From Lachancea mirantina (taxonomy: Eukaryota > Ascomycota > Saccharomycetes > Saccharomycetales > Saccharomycetaceae): a DNA stretch of 64,000 bases. Below are positions 1-8,736 of the stretch, piece after piece; positions within the stretch are counted from its first letter, which is position 1, and each line of letters opens with the position of its first letter. A program made the translations under genes and the position numbers. The DNA lies in assembly GCA_900074745.1 (NCBI GenBank), contig LT598468.1, forward strand, positions 496,001-560,000. Reading direction: 5' to 3'. A model generated the notes under the pieces. That model was not told the DNA's origin. It searched no databases and saw only the letters and a program-made list of their open reading frames with translations.

Positions 1-219
1 AATATGAAAGAGACCGCACGCAGGCTTTTTGGAGACAAAGTAGCTGATCGGTTGAAAGAAGTCTGGGGACTTGACCACGAGGGTGAGTTCCGCACCATCT
101 GGAGAGATTCGGGTCACCCAAATTTCTGGTACATGGGTGGAAACCTTGCTATTTCACGATACTACTCCAAGCGTCTTGCACTTCGCATAGTTGCCCAGGA
201 GAAAAAGCTGCAGTACTAA
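1..219 (+). CDS. Flavin-containing monooxygenase-like protein, 3' end only
   Basis: This is the last ~72 codons of a gene that begins before the window; the frame is open from base 1, so the ATG at position 4 is probably internal. The tail carries HPNFWYMGGNLAISRYYS followed by KRLALRI, which resembles the C-terminal signature of fungal FAD/NADPH-dependent flavin monooxygenases (FWxMGGNLAxxRxYS). Those enzymes oxygenate soft nucleophiles or ketones; the substrate cannot be guessed from this piece and no Rossmann motif is visible. The gene ends 113 bp before the 3' end of U3 and converges on it. The family call rests on one motif, so confidence is moderate. Confidence 0.5.
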   Translation, partial: NMKETARRLFGDKVADRLKEVWGLDHEGEFRTIWRDSGHPNFWYMGGNLAISRYYSKRLALRIVAQEKKLQY

Positions 220-331
220 CCAGCTTGCAATATTTATTTTATGTAATGATATCATGAGTTGAACATTCGAAAATTTTTATTATTCTACCCCCCATTTCCA
301 AGCCTTTGGAAATGAAACTAGAAAAAAAAAA

Positions 332-751
332 ACTTGTCAGACTGCCATTCGCACCCACCCAATATGCTCAGCCCCTCACGAAGAAGGACATTAGCTGGGC
401 AAAGATCATCGCGCCTTTTTAAAACGAGTTCCGAAAAACCAAAAGGTTTAACAGTTCTCAAGCAAAAGGCAAAACAAAAAAGTAGATGGCCAAACCGCTA
501 AGGATTGTGGACCAAGCTAATAACATGTTGAGTCTCACTCTTGGGTGCGAAGGTTCTCAGACTCATCAACCAAGTTGGATTCAGTGGCTCTTTTGAAGAG
601 TCAAAGAGTGACGATTCCTATAGAAATGATCCTACTGTTCCGGGTGTTAGTTGATGTCTTTGACACTGAATCCAGCCCTCCCTGGGAAATTCCACCATGC
701 TGGGAAGGGCATTCAAAACCTATAGGTTAAAACATACTGAAGTACGTCGAC
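332..751 (-). ncRNA. SNR17: U3 C/D-box small nucleolar RNA, with intron
   Basis: U3 guides early cleavages of the 35S pre-rRNA in the small-subunit processome. On the minus strand the gene starts with GTCGACGTACTTCA (751-738), identical to the yeast U3 5' end. A GTATGT donor follows (737-732), then a branch site AACTAAC (652-646) and an AG acceptor near 632. Exon 2 starts GATCATTTCTATAGG and keeps the rRNA-pairing segments (plus-strand 560-630), box C' GATGATCTTTGCCC (near 400-413) and the terminal box D in GTCTGAC (335-341). The 3' end is followed by a T-tract. The mature RNA is about 315 nt, against 333 in S. cerevisiae, whose U3 genes also have introns and also sit beside RPL33. The exact acceptor is uncertain by one base. 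Confidence 0.95.
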
Positions 752-799
752 ACTTTTTTAAAAATACGAACAGATTCAAAGTTAAGATCAATGCTGCCC

Positions 800-806
800 T
801 TATATA
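800..806 (-). promoter_or_regulatory. TATA box of the U3 gene
   Basis: TATATAA on the minus strand lies about 50 nt upstream of the U3 5' end at 751, a spacing that suits a Pol II snoRNA promoter. Assignment is by motif and position only. Confidence 0.5.
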
Positions 807-1141
807 CTTTTTCCAGCTGAACAAATTTGCAATCGTTCTCGACGGAAAACATAGAAAAGAAAAGTGCAATGAGTGCCGGGTAACCGTAAGGGCACCATTT
901 CGTCCTGCTGTCCTTTTCGTACCAAAAGATAGGACGGTTACTTTGCTAGTCATAGGTTTTGGGGCCATAAGCGTGGCAGAGAAGAAGAGAATAATCAGAA
1001 GTTGGGAGATGAGGGTTGGCGCACATTTCACTTTGGTAGGTTTCCCCGTGATTTGAAATATTTAAGAAATTTACTTGATGTGTTTTCGTTATGTAGTTTG
1101 GCTCTGGTGAGTGCACGGTAGCTTGTTTTAGTGGCCGAGTG

Positions 1142-1267
1142 TTAGGGCTATTTCTGCGGGTTCAAGATCTGAGTCTGACTCAGAGTGAAATCAGAGCTCA
1201 TGTCAGCGATTCTGAGAATCGTCAATCTGACGTCGAGAGGCCATAGGGCTAAATTCAGAAGCCCTAA
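1142..1267. promoter_or_regulatory. Two Tbf1-type motifs in the U3/RPL33 shared spacer
   Basis: TTAGGGCT at 1142-1149 and AGCCCTAA at 1260-1267 are two full matches, in opposite orientation, to the Tbf1 core ARCCCTAA. A partial third copy, TAGGGCTAA, lies at 1244-1252. In S. cerevisiae Tbf1 is an activator of many snoRNA genes, so these may serve U3 (minus) or RPL33 (plus). The TBF1 gene itself is in this window at 43949-45418. Binding is inferred from sequence alone. Confidence 0.5.
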
Positions 1268-1334
1268 ACCAAGTTGAAAAATAAAAATCCCTTATACGAC
1301 TGCTTCATCCGTACATTTTCCTATCAAGCTTGTC

Positions 1335-1347
1335 ACACCCAAACATG
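1335..1347 (+). promoter_or_regulatory. Probable Rap1 site upstream of RPL33
   Basis: ACACCCAAACATG differs from the Rap1 consensus ACACCCRYACAYM mainly at one position. It lies about 390 bp before the RPL33 ATG, where ribosomal-protein genes usually carry Rap1 sites. Confidence 0.45.
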
Positions 1348-1399
1348 TGACTCGTGGAAAATAAAAATGTTTGCTTTGAAAAATAGCAAGAGACGAGTG

Positions 1400-1660
1400 T
1401 GTGAGTGGGCCGGATTGTATGCGGGCCATCCGGTCTTGGGTCACAAACGGCACGCGGAAGGGGATATGCGCTTGCGCCCCCAGAGGGGGCACCGGCCTTT
1501 CCCTCCCGACGGCGAGCTGCTGGGGCGGTGCTGCCGAGCTCGGGGGTCGCCAGTGGACGGCCACCATGGTGGTCTCGCACTGAGCCTCTGCCTAGCGCGC
1601 CGACAGCCCGCTCACGATTGCCACTGGCGGTATCTGTCGGAAGAAGTGTTCTCAACTTTC
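1400..1660. other. GC-rich island in the RPL33 promoter
   Basis: This stretch is visibly richer in G+C than the flanks and contains several self-complementary pieces: GCGCCCCC/GAGGGGGC around 1474-1489, GAGCT/AGCTC around 1513-1540 and the perfect palindrome CCACCATGGTGG at 1561-1572. Short frames cross it on both strands, but none looks like a protein. It ends about 70 bp before the RPL33 start codon. It may be nucleosome-depleting promoter sequence; I see no known RNA gene in it. Confidence 0.4.
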
Positions 1661-1727
1661 AAGAAAAGCTTACTTGGCTTGATGCTATTCCAGGATCCGT
1701 TAGAGGAGCTAAACCAAGAACACAACA

Positions 1728-2427
1728 ATGGCTGAATCCCACAGATGTATGTGAGAAACGAACTGAAATTAAATGCGATAATAACGTTGCAAGCAGAGCA
1801 CGGCTCTTAGGGCCTCCGCTGAAGCTGTTGATCTTTGAAAGGAGGAGCGGATTGAGCGATGTGTGTCCCAGAGATAAATGCGAAGACTACTGTTGAGTAG
1901 TTTTATGACGATTTGCTTTACCCATCCCCGAATGCCGGTTGATGGGAATAGCGGTTGGCAATATATGGCCCCAAGTACACGAAGTATCCAGCTTACTAGA
2001 AAGGCGGGTTTGGATGAGCTAAAGGGGCCTGTCCACAATTCCCTCGCTTCCGATGCTCTGGCTTTCGCAAGACGCAACTGATCCAGAAAATTGATGCAGA
2101 TTTACTAACTTATTATCAACAGTGTACGTCAAAGGTAAGCACTTGTCCTACCAGAGATCTAAGAAGACCAACAACCCAAACGTGTCTTTGGTCAAGATCG
2201 AAAACGTCGCTACCCCAGATGATGCTAAATTCTACTTGGGTAAGCGTGTTGCCTACGTCTACAGAGCCTCCAAGGAAGTGAGAGGTTCCAAGATCAGAGT
2301 TATCTGGGGTAAGGTCACCAGAACTCACGGTAACTCCGGTGTTGTTAGAGCTACCTTCAAATCCAACTTGCCAGCCAAGACTTTCGGTGCCTCCGTCAGA
2401 ATCTTCTTGTACCCATCTAACATTTAA
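1728..2427 (+). CDS. RPL33: 60S ribosomal protein L33 (eL33, L35a), two exons
   Basis: This is a structural protein of the large ribosomal subunit. Exon 1 is 1728-1746 (ATG GCT GAA TCC CAC AGA T) and exon 2 is 2123-2427. The joined product begins [20 protein letters not shown] and is 107 residues, the same length as S. cerevisiae Rpl33. The intron has a GTATGT donor, a perfect TACTAAC branch site at 2103-2109 and a CAACAG acceptor. Exon 2 is strongly biased to the favoured codons of highly expressed yeast genes (GGT, TTG, AAG, GTC), unlike its neighbours. Placement next to U3 matches both S. cerevisiae RPL33 loci. Identity and splice sites are secure. Confidence 0.97.
1747..2122 (+). other. 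RPL33 intron (376 nt)
   Basis: The intron runs from GTATGT (1747-1752) to AG (2121-2122), with TACTAAC at 2103-2109, 14 nt before the acceptor. I looked for an embedded C/D or H/ACA snoRNA and found no convincing box pair. Long 5'-proximal introns are usual in yeast ribosomal-protein genes. Confidence 0.95.
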
Positions 2428-2551
2428 GCATGTTAAAGCTCTGGTTAAGTACTCATTTTATAAGTAATGCAAATATAAAATCAACCTGGTTTTTGTGAAA
2501 ACCCTATGATATTGACTCAGTGTTTATGTATGCATAGTCGTCTAAACATTA

Positions 2552-5095
2552 TCATAGCCTCATGCTTCTGCGTTTGAAAAAATCCATCACCCTTTTCGCT
2601 GTCGATTGTTCGCGAGGACGAACTTGTGGCTGTTGTAGTGATGAGACCGCCACGGACATGCGGTTGTTCCGCTTAGTTCTCGATTCCTGATAGGTGCTGC
2701 CCGAAGAGACCTGTCGAGAGCTTGTTGTTTCCGCTACAGGGTTCTTGGGGCCACTCGGAATCCTCCGCTGACTCGAATGATCCGCAGAGGGGGCTCTCGA
2801 AGCCGTCTTTTCCTTTGCCGCGAGAATTTCTTTGGTTTCGAAACCAAGTTTTACGCCAGCTTGAGAGCGGGATTTTTCTTCGGCGCTAGTTTTGCCGCCC
2901 ATTTCTCCGGACGTTACCTCCAAATTCGACTTTGAGCTGGTGTAATTAGAATAAAATGAAAGAATGCTAAATCTTTTTGGACCACGTTTCTCAGGAAGAG
3001 TGTATTGCCTCGGCTCTGGTACTTTTTCCTTCGCTTCACCTTTACAAACGCCAGAGCTGGTCGTCTTGTTCTCATCCGTTACAATACTGGCATTGTTTTC
3101 GCTCATTTTCTTGATGGTTGGAATATCACCTAGAGGCGACCGTGATGCTTTATGGACGTCGTCGGCCATAATTGTCATGTCAGAGTTATTCATCAAGGTA
3201 TCAGTTCCCGGACTTGGTAAATCTGACACCTTCTCACTCTCTGTATTCACGAAACTACTTGGATCAGATCCTCGAGGCAAGCCAGGGGTATTATGGTGCT
3301 GGTCTTCTCCAAGAGAACGACGATCTCGGGCATTTCCCGATCCTTCTATAGTCTCATCCAAGGCAATTTGTACACCATCTGACAAAGGGTCGGATGATAG
3401 CTTCGCTTCATTAACATTACTTTGGTGTGAGTAAGAAACTGGGTGGTATGAAGTTGGCCTCATTTTTCTCTGGTGAGACGGATCACTTGTATGCTTCAAT
3501 GAGTGAGCGGATGCAATGTTCTGGATTTTCATAACGTTATTCTGTAAAGGTGGCGACATGTTAACATGTGTTGACGTAACTAATCCAACAAAAGGTTCCC
3601 TTTGATAGCCATTGTAACTCAGTGCTATCGGGCCCTTTTGTGGGCTCACTTCAATAATTACGCTTTCCCTCAATGAAAGACCATTAGCACCTGCGCTCTT
3701 TGTAGGAGATTGGGAATAATATCTTGACGAAAACGAAGAAGAATGGGACAAATTTTCTGTGTTGAGCGCCGCTGTCGAGCGCGATCCAACAGACGAGCCA
3801 TGGTGTGCCTGGAAGTCCCTCTCTGCATCAACAACAGTTTGTAATGCGATCGAAGCAGCGGAGTTTCTCCTGCTATGGTTGCGCATACCTTTAATGGGCG
3901 ACTGCCGCATCTCTGACGAGGGTGAAGAAGGTTTTGCCATGACGTGAGACTGCGATTCTTGTGGTGGCACGGGAACTGGATAGAGATTTGAGTCCATTAT
4001 TAAGGAATTGCGTTTGTCGCCCTTTGAGTTTGCTGACGATATCGAGCAAGTCGATCGCGGCCTAACTGAGTCAGCGTTCCTTCTTTGAGGTGGAAATCTG
4101 AAGAGCTCATTATGCCTGACAGTACGATCCCACTCCTCAACTGTGACCGAAAGAAATGGCGAATGTGGTTGCAACCAGCCGTGCAATTGAATTTTCTCTA
4201 ATGTTAGCCTCTTGCGCGGATCAGAAACCAGAATTTTTCTCAACAGATCCCGCGGCAGTGGTGTTATATACTCTGGAAATTTCAGCGGGGATCGCGTAAT
4301 GTAGCGATAGAGTTTTGCGATATCATCCCCATCCGGATTGTCGGCGTCATCGTCCCAGGGCAAGTAACCTGCCAACATTGCATACATTATGACACCGCAT
4401 GACCATATGTCGGCTTTTCGAGCTTCATAAGGATTGGTAGTTATAACAAGTTCTGGGGCCGCATAGCAAGGAGATCCACAAGAGGTTTTCATCAATTCAT
4501 TTTTTAACGAAAATTCGTTTACGAAACCGAAATCAGTTATGAGTAGGTTCTCGTGCTTGTCCAATAACAGGTTCTCCAACTTCAAATCTCTATGAACAAG
4601 ACCCTTAGAGTGCATGTAATTGACTCCACTTACCAGTTGGGCAAACAGACGACAAGCCGTAGGCTCTTTCAGCCGGCGTTTCTTCTGAATGTATTTGTAG
4701 AACTCGCCACCGGACGCATACTCGAGCACAATGCCAATATACTTCGAGTTTTGAAGAACTTCCTCGAGTCTTACAATATTTGGATGGTTCAAGTGCTTGA
4801 GTGCGTTAATTTCGCGATAAACTTTGATTTCTTTCTCGGAATGCTTGGGAATGCTATCTCTTCTGATGAGTTTTATGGCTACTTGTTTGGGAACCTCATT
4901 GGCAGACGCTGTACTTTTGGACCAGCCAAGTTTTACTTTACCAAACTCACCTTCTCCTAACGTCGAACCCACGATGTACGGGCCAAATGTAACGTTCTTT
5001 TTACGTCGAGGAAAAGATCCCGAACCCAAAGCTGGATTAAACGCTTCAGAGGTCGACCCCCCATAATACGTGTGACGCTTTGGCAGAGTAGTCAT
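2552..5095 (-). CDS. KIN4: Serine/threonine kinase of the Kin4/Frk1 family (spindle-position checkpoint)
   Basis: The product is 847 residues. The kinase domain spans about 38-308: glycine loop GEGEFGKV (48-55), catalytic lysine in VAIKLIRR (near 75), HRDLKLEN (168-175), DFG (188-190) and a T-loop KTSCGSPCYAAPE with the Thr that Elm1 phosphorylates in S. cerevisiae Kin4. The rest is Ser/Asn-rich with many SP/TP sites, ending in a basic tail RVMDFFKRRSMRL. Kin4 holds the mitotic exit network off when the spindle is misplaced; Frk1 is its less known WGD paralogue. One ancestral copy is expected here, and position next to RPL33 fits both YOR233W and YPL141C. It is convergent with RPL33. Confidence 0.93.
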   Translation of the reverse strand: MTTLPKRHTYYGGSTSEAFNPALGSGSFPRRKKNVTFGPYIVGSTLGEGEFGKVKLGWSKSTASANEVPKQVAIKLIRRDSIPKHSEKEIKVYREINALKHLNHPNIVRLEEVLQNSKYIGIVLEYASGGEFYKYIQKKRRLKEPTACRLFAQLVSGVNYMHSKGLVHRDLKLENLLLDKHENLLITDFGFVNEFSLKNELMKTSCGSPCYAAPELVITTNPYEARKADIWSCGVIMYAMLAGYLPWDDDADNPDGDDIAKLYRYITRSPLKFPEYITPLPRDLLRKILVSDPRKRLTLEKIQLHGWLQPHSPFLSVTVEEWDRTVRHNELFRFPPQRRNADSVRPRSTCSISSANSKGDKRNSLIMDSNLYPVPVPPQESQSHVMAKPSSPSSEMRQSPIKGMRNHSRRNSAASIALQTVVDAERDFQAHHGSSVGSRSTAALNTENLSHSSSFSSRYYSQSPTKSAGANGLSLRESVIIEVSPQKGPIALSYNGYQREPFVGLVTSTHVNMSPPLQNNVMKIQNIASAHSLKHTSDPSHQRKMRPTSYHPVSYSHQSNVNEAKLSSDPLSDGVQIALDETIEGSGNARDRRSLGEDQHHNTPGLPRGSDPSSFVNTESEKVSDLPSPGTDTLMNNSDMTIMADDVHKASRSPLGDIPTIKKMSENNASIVTDENKTTSSGVCKGEAKEKVPEPRQYTLPEKRGPKRFSILSFYSNYTSSKSNLEVTSGEMGGKTSAEEKSRSQAGVKLGFETKEILAAKEKTASRAPSADHSSQRRIPSGPKNPVAETTSSRQVSSGSTYQESRTKRNNRMSVAVSSLQQPQVRPREQSTAKRVMDFFKRRSMRL

Positions 5096-5736
5096 AACTT
5101 CTGCTTCAACGTAGTTCTTTTCGGGCCTAAGAGCCGAAAAAACCGTCTTATTCTAATCAAATTATCCCCTCTTTAGCTTCCGGTCTATATTTAGTGTACA
5201 ACTCGAATTACCAAGTTTTACTCACGAGGAGACGTTCACACTCAATCCAATCAACTTGAGCTTCCTCGACTCTAATTGTATTGATCTCAAAAACCTAGTA
5301 CCTGAAGCTAATTCCCGATTTTTCTCCTGAACGTTAAATGTAAACGAAGACCATCTCGATTGTTTACATTTCAATGTTTCAAGATTCGATGTTGTTGATG
5401 TCTCAATGTACGAAAGGGACCTAAGCTTTGAGAACTTGGGGAGCCTTTTATAAGTCACTTGCAATAAGAACTACACCCACACGCAAGTATATCAATAATA
5501 GATAGCAAGAGTCCCTACCTAACTGAAATGAAGTGACAAATGTTCACCGAGTAGCGCGTTTTTCAGATCAATGTCTGGCGATGTAAAGAAAGCTTAATTA
5601 TCCAGCAAGCTAGAGTGGGACGAAAATACAAAGAACATTTTTATGTACATGAAAAACCTCGCAGATTAAAAACGTTATTCATCATAGTTATAGGAAAAGT
5701 CAGGGCATCAGTTTCATACAGAGAGTTTATGTGAAC
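5096..5736. other. Spacer between KIN4 and MGE1
   Basis: About 640 bp hold the KIN4 promoter and the MGE1 3' end. Frames here are short and lack family features. I see no RNA gene or repeat. Confidence 0.5.
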
Positions 5737-6453
5737 TTAGTTTTCAGGGTCCTTGACAATCCCAACTTTTGCAGGCCTGATTACTCTGTTGTTCAACGTA
5801 AATCCGATTTGTTGCACATGGAACACAGTACCTGGCTCCTTCTTAGGGTCTGGAAGCTCGAAAGTGGCTTCGTGCATGTTTGGATCGAATTCTTCGCCCA
5901 TTGGGTCAAGTTTCTCGATTCCGTGTTTCTTCAACGTTTTTTCAAAAACGTCGCGAGTCATTTTCACACCGGTATACAATTCGGCGATTTCATGCGATTG
6001 CTGCACGGTTTCGTCTTTGAATGCTCCCAGTGCACGCTCAAAATTGTCCACAGAGTCCAAAAGATCTTTGGCGAATTTTTGCAACGCAAAATCTTTGGCC
6101 TTTTGAACGTCCTTTCTTGTCACTTCCTGTAGGTTTCTGAAATCCGCCACCGACCTTAAAAGGCGGTCTTTATATTCGGCAACTTCTTTGTCCTTGGCAG
6201 CTAGTTGGGTTTTCAAATCCGCAACTTCGCTAGTTGACGCATTTTCTTGAGTACCAGCAGTGTTTTCTAATTTTTGCTCTGTTTCAGCGGAACCAGACTT
6301 GGTGGAATCCCCTTTGGCAGCAGCTGGCTCAGAGTAGAATCTCAGGTTTGTTCTTGGTTTCAATGGTCTCAAACCAATACGCGAAGGCATTTTCAAAGCC
6401 GCAAAACCTGCACGAGGAAAAGGGCGAGCGGAGATTCTCATGAATGTTTGCAT
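5737..6453 (-). CDS. MGE1: Mitochondrial GrpE, nucleotide exchange factor for Hsp70
   Basis: The product is 238 residues (S. cerevisiae Mge1 228). The first ~45 are rich in Arg, Ser and Ala with few acids, as in a matrix-targeting presequence. A long coiled coil of about 80-150 follows, then the GrpE head with VAEYKDRLLRSVADFRN and the C-terminal signature around NMHEATFELPDP and RPAKVGIV. Mge1 releases ADP from Ssc1 during protein import and from Ssq1 in Fe-S cluster transfer, so it acts in the same pathway as ISU1 further right in this window. YOR232W lies between KIN4 and MKK1 in S. cerevisiae, the same order as here. Confidence 0.97.
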   Translation of the reverse strand: MQTFMRISARPFPRAGFAALKMPSRIGLRPLKPRTNLRFYSEPAAAKGDSTKSGSAETEQKLENTAGTQENASTSEVADLKTQLAAKDKEVAEYKDRLLRSVADFRNLQEVTRKDVQKAKDFALQKFAKDLLDSVDNFERALGAFKDETVQQSHEIAELYTGVKMTRDVFEKTLKKHGIEKLDPMGEEFDPNMHEATFELPDPKKEPGTVFHVQQIGFTLNNRVIRPAKVGIVKDPEN

Positions 6454-6503
6454 TATCGACTGAAATGGCCAGGATAATTACGATTCTTCCGTTGACTGGA
6501 TAG

Positions 6504-6514
6504 TTTCTTGAAAC
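6504..6514 (-). promoter_or_regulatory. Heat-shock element-like site before MGE1
   Basis: TTTCTTGAAAC contains head-to-head nTTCnnGAAn units, the minimal Hsf1 half-site pair, about 50 bp upstream of the MGE1 start. MGE1 is heat-inducible in S. cerevisiae. A third unit is imperfect. Confidence 0.35.
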
Positions 6515-6666
6515 TTAACGAGTAGTTTACGATATTATTAAAATTTTTCGGTCAGAGTGATCATCAAGTGATGTATCAGATGATCAAGTAAGGAAAGATA
6601 GTGAAGGAACGAGTTCTAATTGATATCATCATTGAGTCCCATATATAATGCCTACGCCTTGTGTTT

Positions 6667-8073
6667 TCACTGCTCCCAGCAACGTGCTATAAACTTTTCC
6701 ATGTTAACCTTTTTTTTCATTTGACCAAGTATCCAAGGATGTTGAAGTATCTGTCTTGGTGATGGTCTTTCCCGCGACTCTTTTTTCAGACAGTATTCGA
6801 TAAACGACTTGAAAGCGCTGCTCCAGACGATAGTTGAGTCTTCTTCGTCCCTCAGTTGCGGATGAAATGTCAGTATGAGCATTAAAAGCTCGATGGGAGG
6901 CATATCAGAAACGATTTTATCACCACCAAATGGAAATCGACCTTGAGCAACCTCTAGAAGCGTCAACCCTAACGACCATACGTCACTTGTAACACTGTAA
7001 GGTTGCCCCTGTATCCTCTCTGGAGCCATGTAATAGGATGTCCCGGTGAACGTAGTCGCCAGCGAATTGACAGCCTCACCACTCACGCCAAAATCACATA
7101 GTTTCACCTGCCCACGCATGTTCAGCAGGATATTTTGAGGTTTGATGTCGCGATGAATGATTTTGCGCTCGTGTAAGTAGGACAAACCACGAAGAACGTA
7201 TTCTGCAATTTTACCCAGTACTTTTTCGCTTATCCTGCCCCCACGTTTCAAGAGATGTTTATAGACCGCATCCAGGGAGCGTCCCCCCATGTACTCCATT
7301 GCAATGTATATGGAAGAGGTACTTTCGTCAACGAACATGCCGTAGTACCGTACGATGTAGTCAGATTTACAACTTTTGTTGAACTGAAGTTCTCTAAAAA
7401 TCTGTTTTTGAATATCCGGCTCTGAGTTCAGTGTCGTTATAGTTTTTAGCGCGAAAATTGTTTTGCCATTTTTTAACCTGCATTTCGAAACCGATCCGCC
7501 CGCGCCTTCGCCAAGTACTCCGAGTTCGCATATCTGGTCTTCTAAATTTATGTTTTGCCAGCTTTCGTCTTCAAGTTCATCAATATCAGCAGACCTTGTC
7601 TTGGACTCGCGTAGAGGTGACATACGAGGTGAGTCCACCTCACTGCTCGCACTGTCATAGATCTGGACCACAGCTGACGGATATGAGTCTATAGAAGATG
7701 CAGAGCCGTTGTTATGGCTCAAATGAGCTTTGTCGAGATACAGATTACTGATCGAACTTCTCACGGCTTCGACATCTGTCTTTGAATCCACAGGCGTACT
7801 TTCACCATTGACACAAAGTTGTGGAATCGGAGGAGGTACTGGTCTTTTCTTCAACGTTGTTATCGAGGACGAAGACGAAGATGACTTGTTGCTATAGGGT
7901 ATCGTTATCGTTTTCGAAGAAGTCGACGAAATTGGGGTCATAATATTGGGTGTACTTCCCGAGGCCTGAGCCTCTATATCATTTGTAGTGTATTTCAAAG
8001 CCGGCGGCAGTTTAAGTTTGGGAGATTTAGAATTCCTTCTGAAAGATTCCGGAGGCTTGAAAAGAGATGCCAT
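6667..8073 (-). CDS. MKK1: MAP kinase kinase of the cell-wall integrity pathway (Mkk1/Mkk2)
   Basis: The product is 468 residues from the ATG at 8073, giving MASLFKPPESFRRNS, which matches the S. cerevisiae Mkk1 start; the frame is open a few codons upstream but without an ATG. The N-terminal ~170 residues are Ser-rich with a PPPIP stretch. The kinase domain spans about 180-455: GEGAGGSV (188-195), ALK lysine (210), HRDIKPQN (307-314), DFG (327-329), and activation-loop S337 and T341 spaced as in MEKs, followed by MAPE. It takes the signal from Bck1 to Slt2/Mpk1. A single gene stands here for the WGD pair YOR231W/YPL140C. PTP2, encoded at the right of the window, opposes the pathway by dephosphorylating MAP kinases. 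Confidence 0.95.
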   Translation of the reverse strand: MASLFKPPESFRRNSKSPKLKLPPALKYTTNDIEAQASGSTPNIMTPISSTSSKTITIPYSNKSSSSSSSITTLKKRPVPPPIPQLCVNGESTPVDSKTDVEAVRSSISNLYLDKAHLSHNNGSASSIDSYPSAVVQIYDSASSEVDSPRMSPLRESKTRSADIDELEDESWQNINLEDQICELGVLGEGAGGSVSKCRLKNGKTIFALKTITTLNSEPDIQKQIFRELQFNKSCKSDYIVRYYGMFVDESTSSIYIAMEYMGGRSLDAVYKHLLKRGGRISEKVLGKIAEYVLRGLSYLHERKIIHRDIKPQNILLNMRGQVKLCDFGVSGEAVNSLATTFTGTSYYMAPERIQGQPYSVTSDVWSLGLTLLEVAQGRFPFGGDKIVSDMPPIELLMLILTFHPQLRDEEDSTIVWSSAFKSFIEYCLKKESRERPSPRQILQHPWILGQMKKKVNMEKFIARCWEQ

Positions 8074-8736
8074 AATGCCAAGCTGCACTCAACTTTTGTT
8101 ACCAATATCTGTGCAACAATGCGATAAAAATGGGCCAAGTTTAAGAAACGCACAGATAATATTTTATTTTCGACTCACCACCTTCCAAAGCCTAACCTTT
8201 CGGCGGCGCCGTATCCTTCACCGCCAGTTGTTTTTCTTGGTGTTCTTGTGAGAAAGTTGGAATGATTTTAATTTCTTGAAACTTTTGATATTAAGACCAC
8301 GCTTCACTATAAAAGCAGAAACTCGTCTGGAGACACTGAGGGTAAACCCGACTCTTGGCCTTGCGTCAAATGAGTATAAAAGCGGTGATTTCGTCCAGAA
8401 GCTCACGGCTTATAGCACTAACTAGAAGCTAATTACTTGAGAAGCTACCGCTAATATGAACTCAGGGTATATAGATTAACTAGGTAGAATACTACGGTTC
8501 ATTTGATTCAAACGGTGGGAATGGGGTCCACCACATATAAGCTTAATGATTGCGTTTATGAGAGTTGTGGTTAGTCCGGCTTTAATTCACTTTTTGATGT
8601 TAGTGTCGTTATAATATTGTGAAAGTGGTGGAATCAATGGAATTCATTAAATGCATGCTACATCGTAAGGTCAATGTATATATATATATTAAAAAAGACA
8701 AAAAATTAAGAAAGACCGAATTCCATGGTTCTTGAT
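8074..8736. other. Spacer between MKK1 and WTM1
   Basis: About 660 bp carry the MKK1 promoter and the 3' flank of WTM1. A short TA-dinucleotide run (near 8678-8690) followed by A-rich sequence lies next to the WTM1 stop. I see no further gene. Confidence 0.5.

Noticed and set aside
697-1056. 119-codon plus-strand frame and 103-codon minus-strand frame upstream of U3
   Set aside because: They overlap the U3 5' end and promoter, overlap each other, and show no domain.
1153-1164. Possible tRNA B box GGGTTCAAGATC with GGCCGAGTGTTAGG upstream as A box
   Set aside because: The B box lacks the conserved T-C-C end and no cloverleaf could be folded around it.
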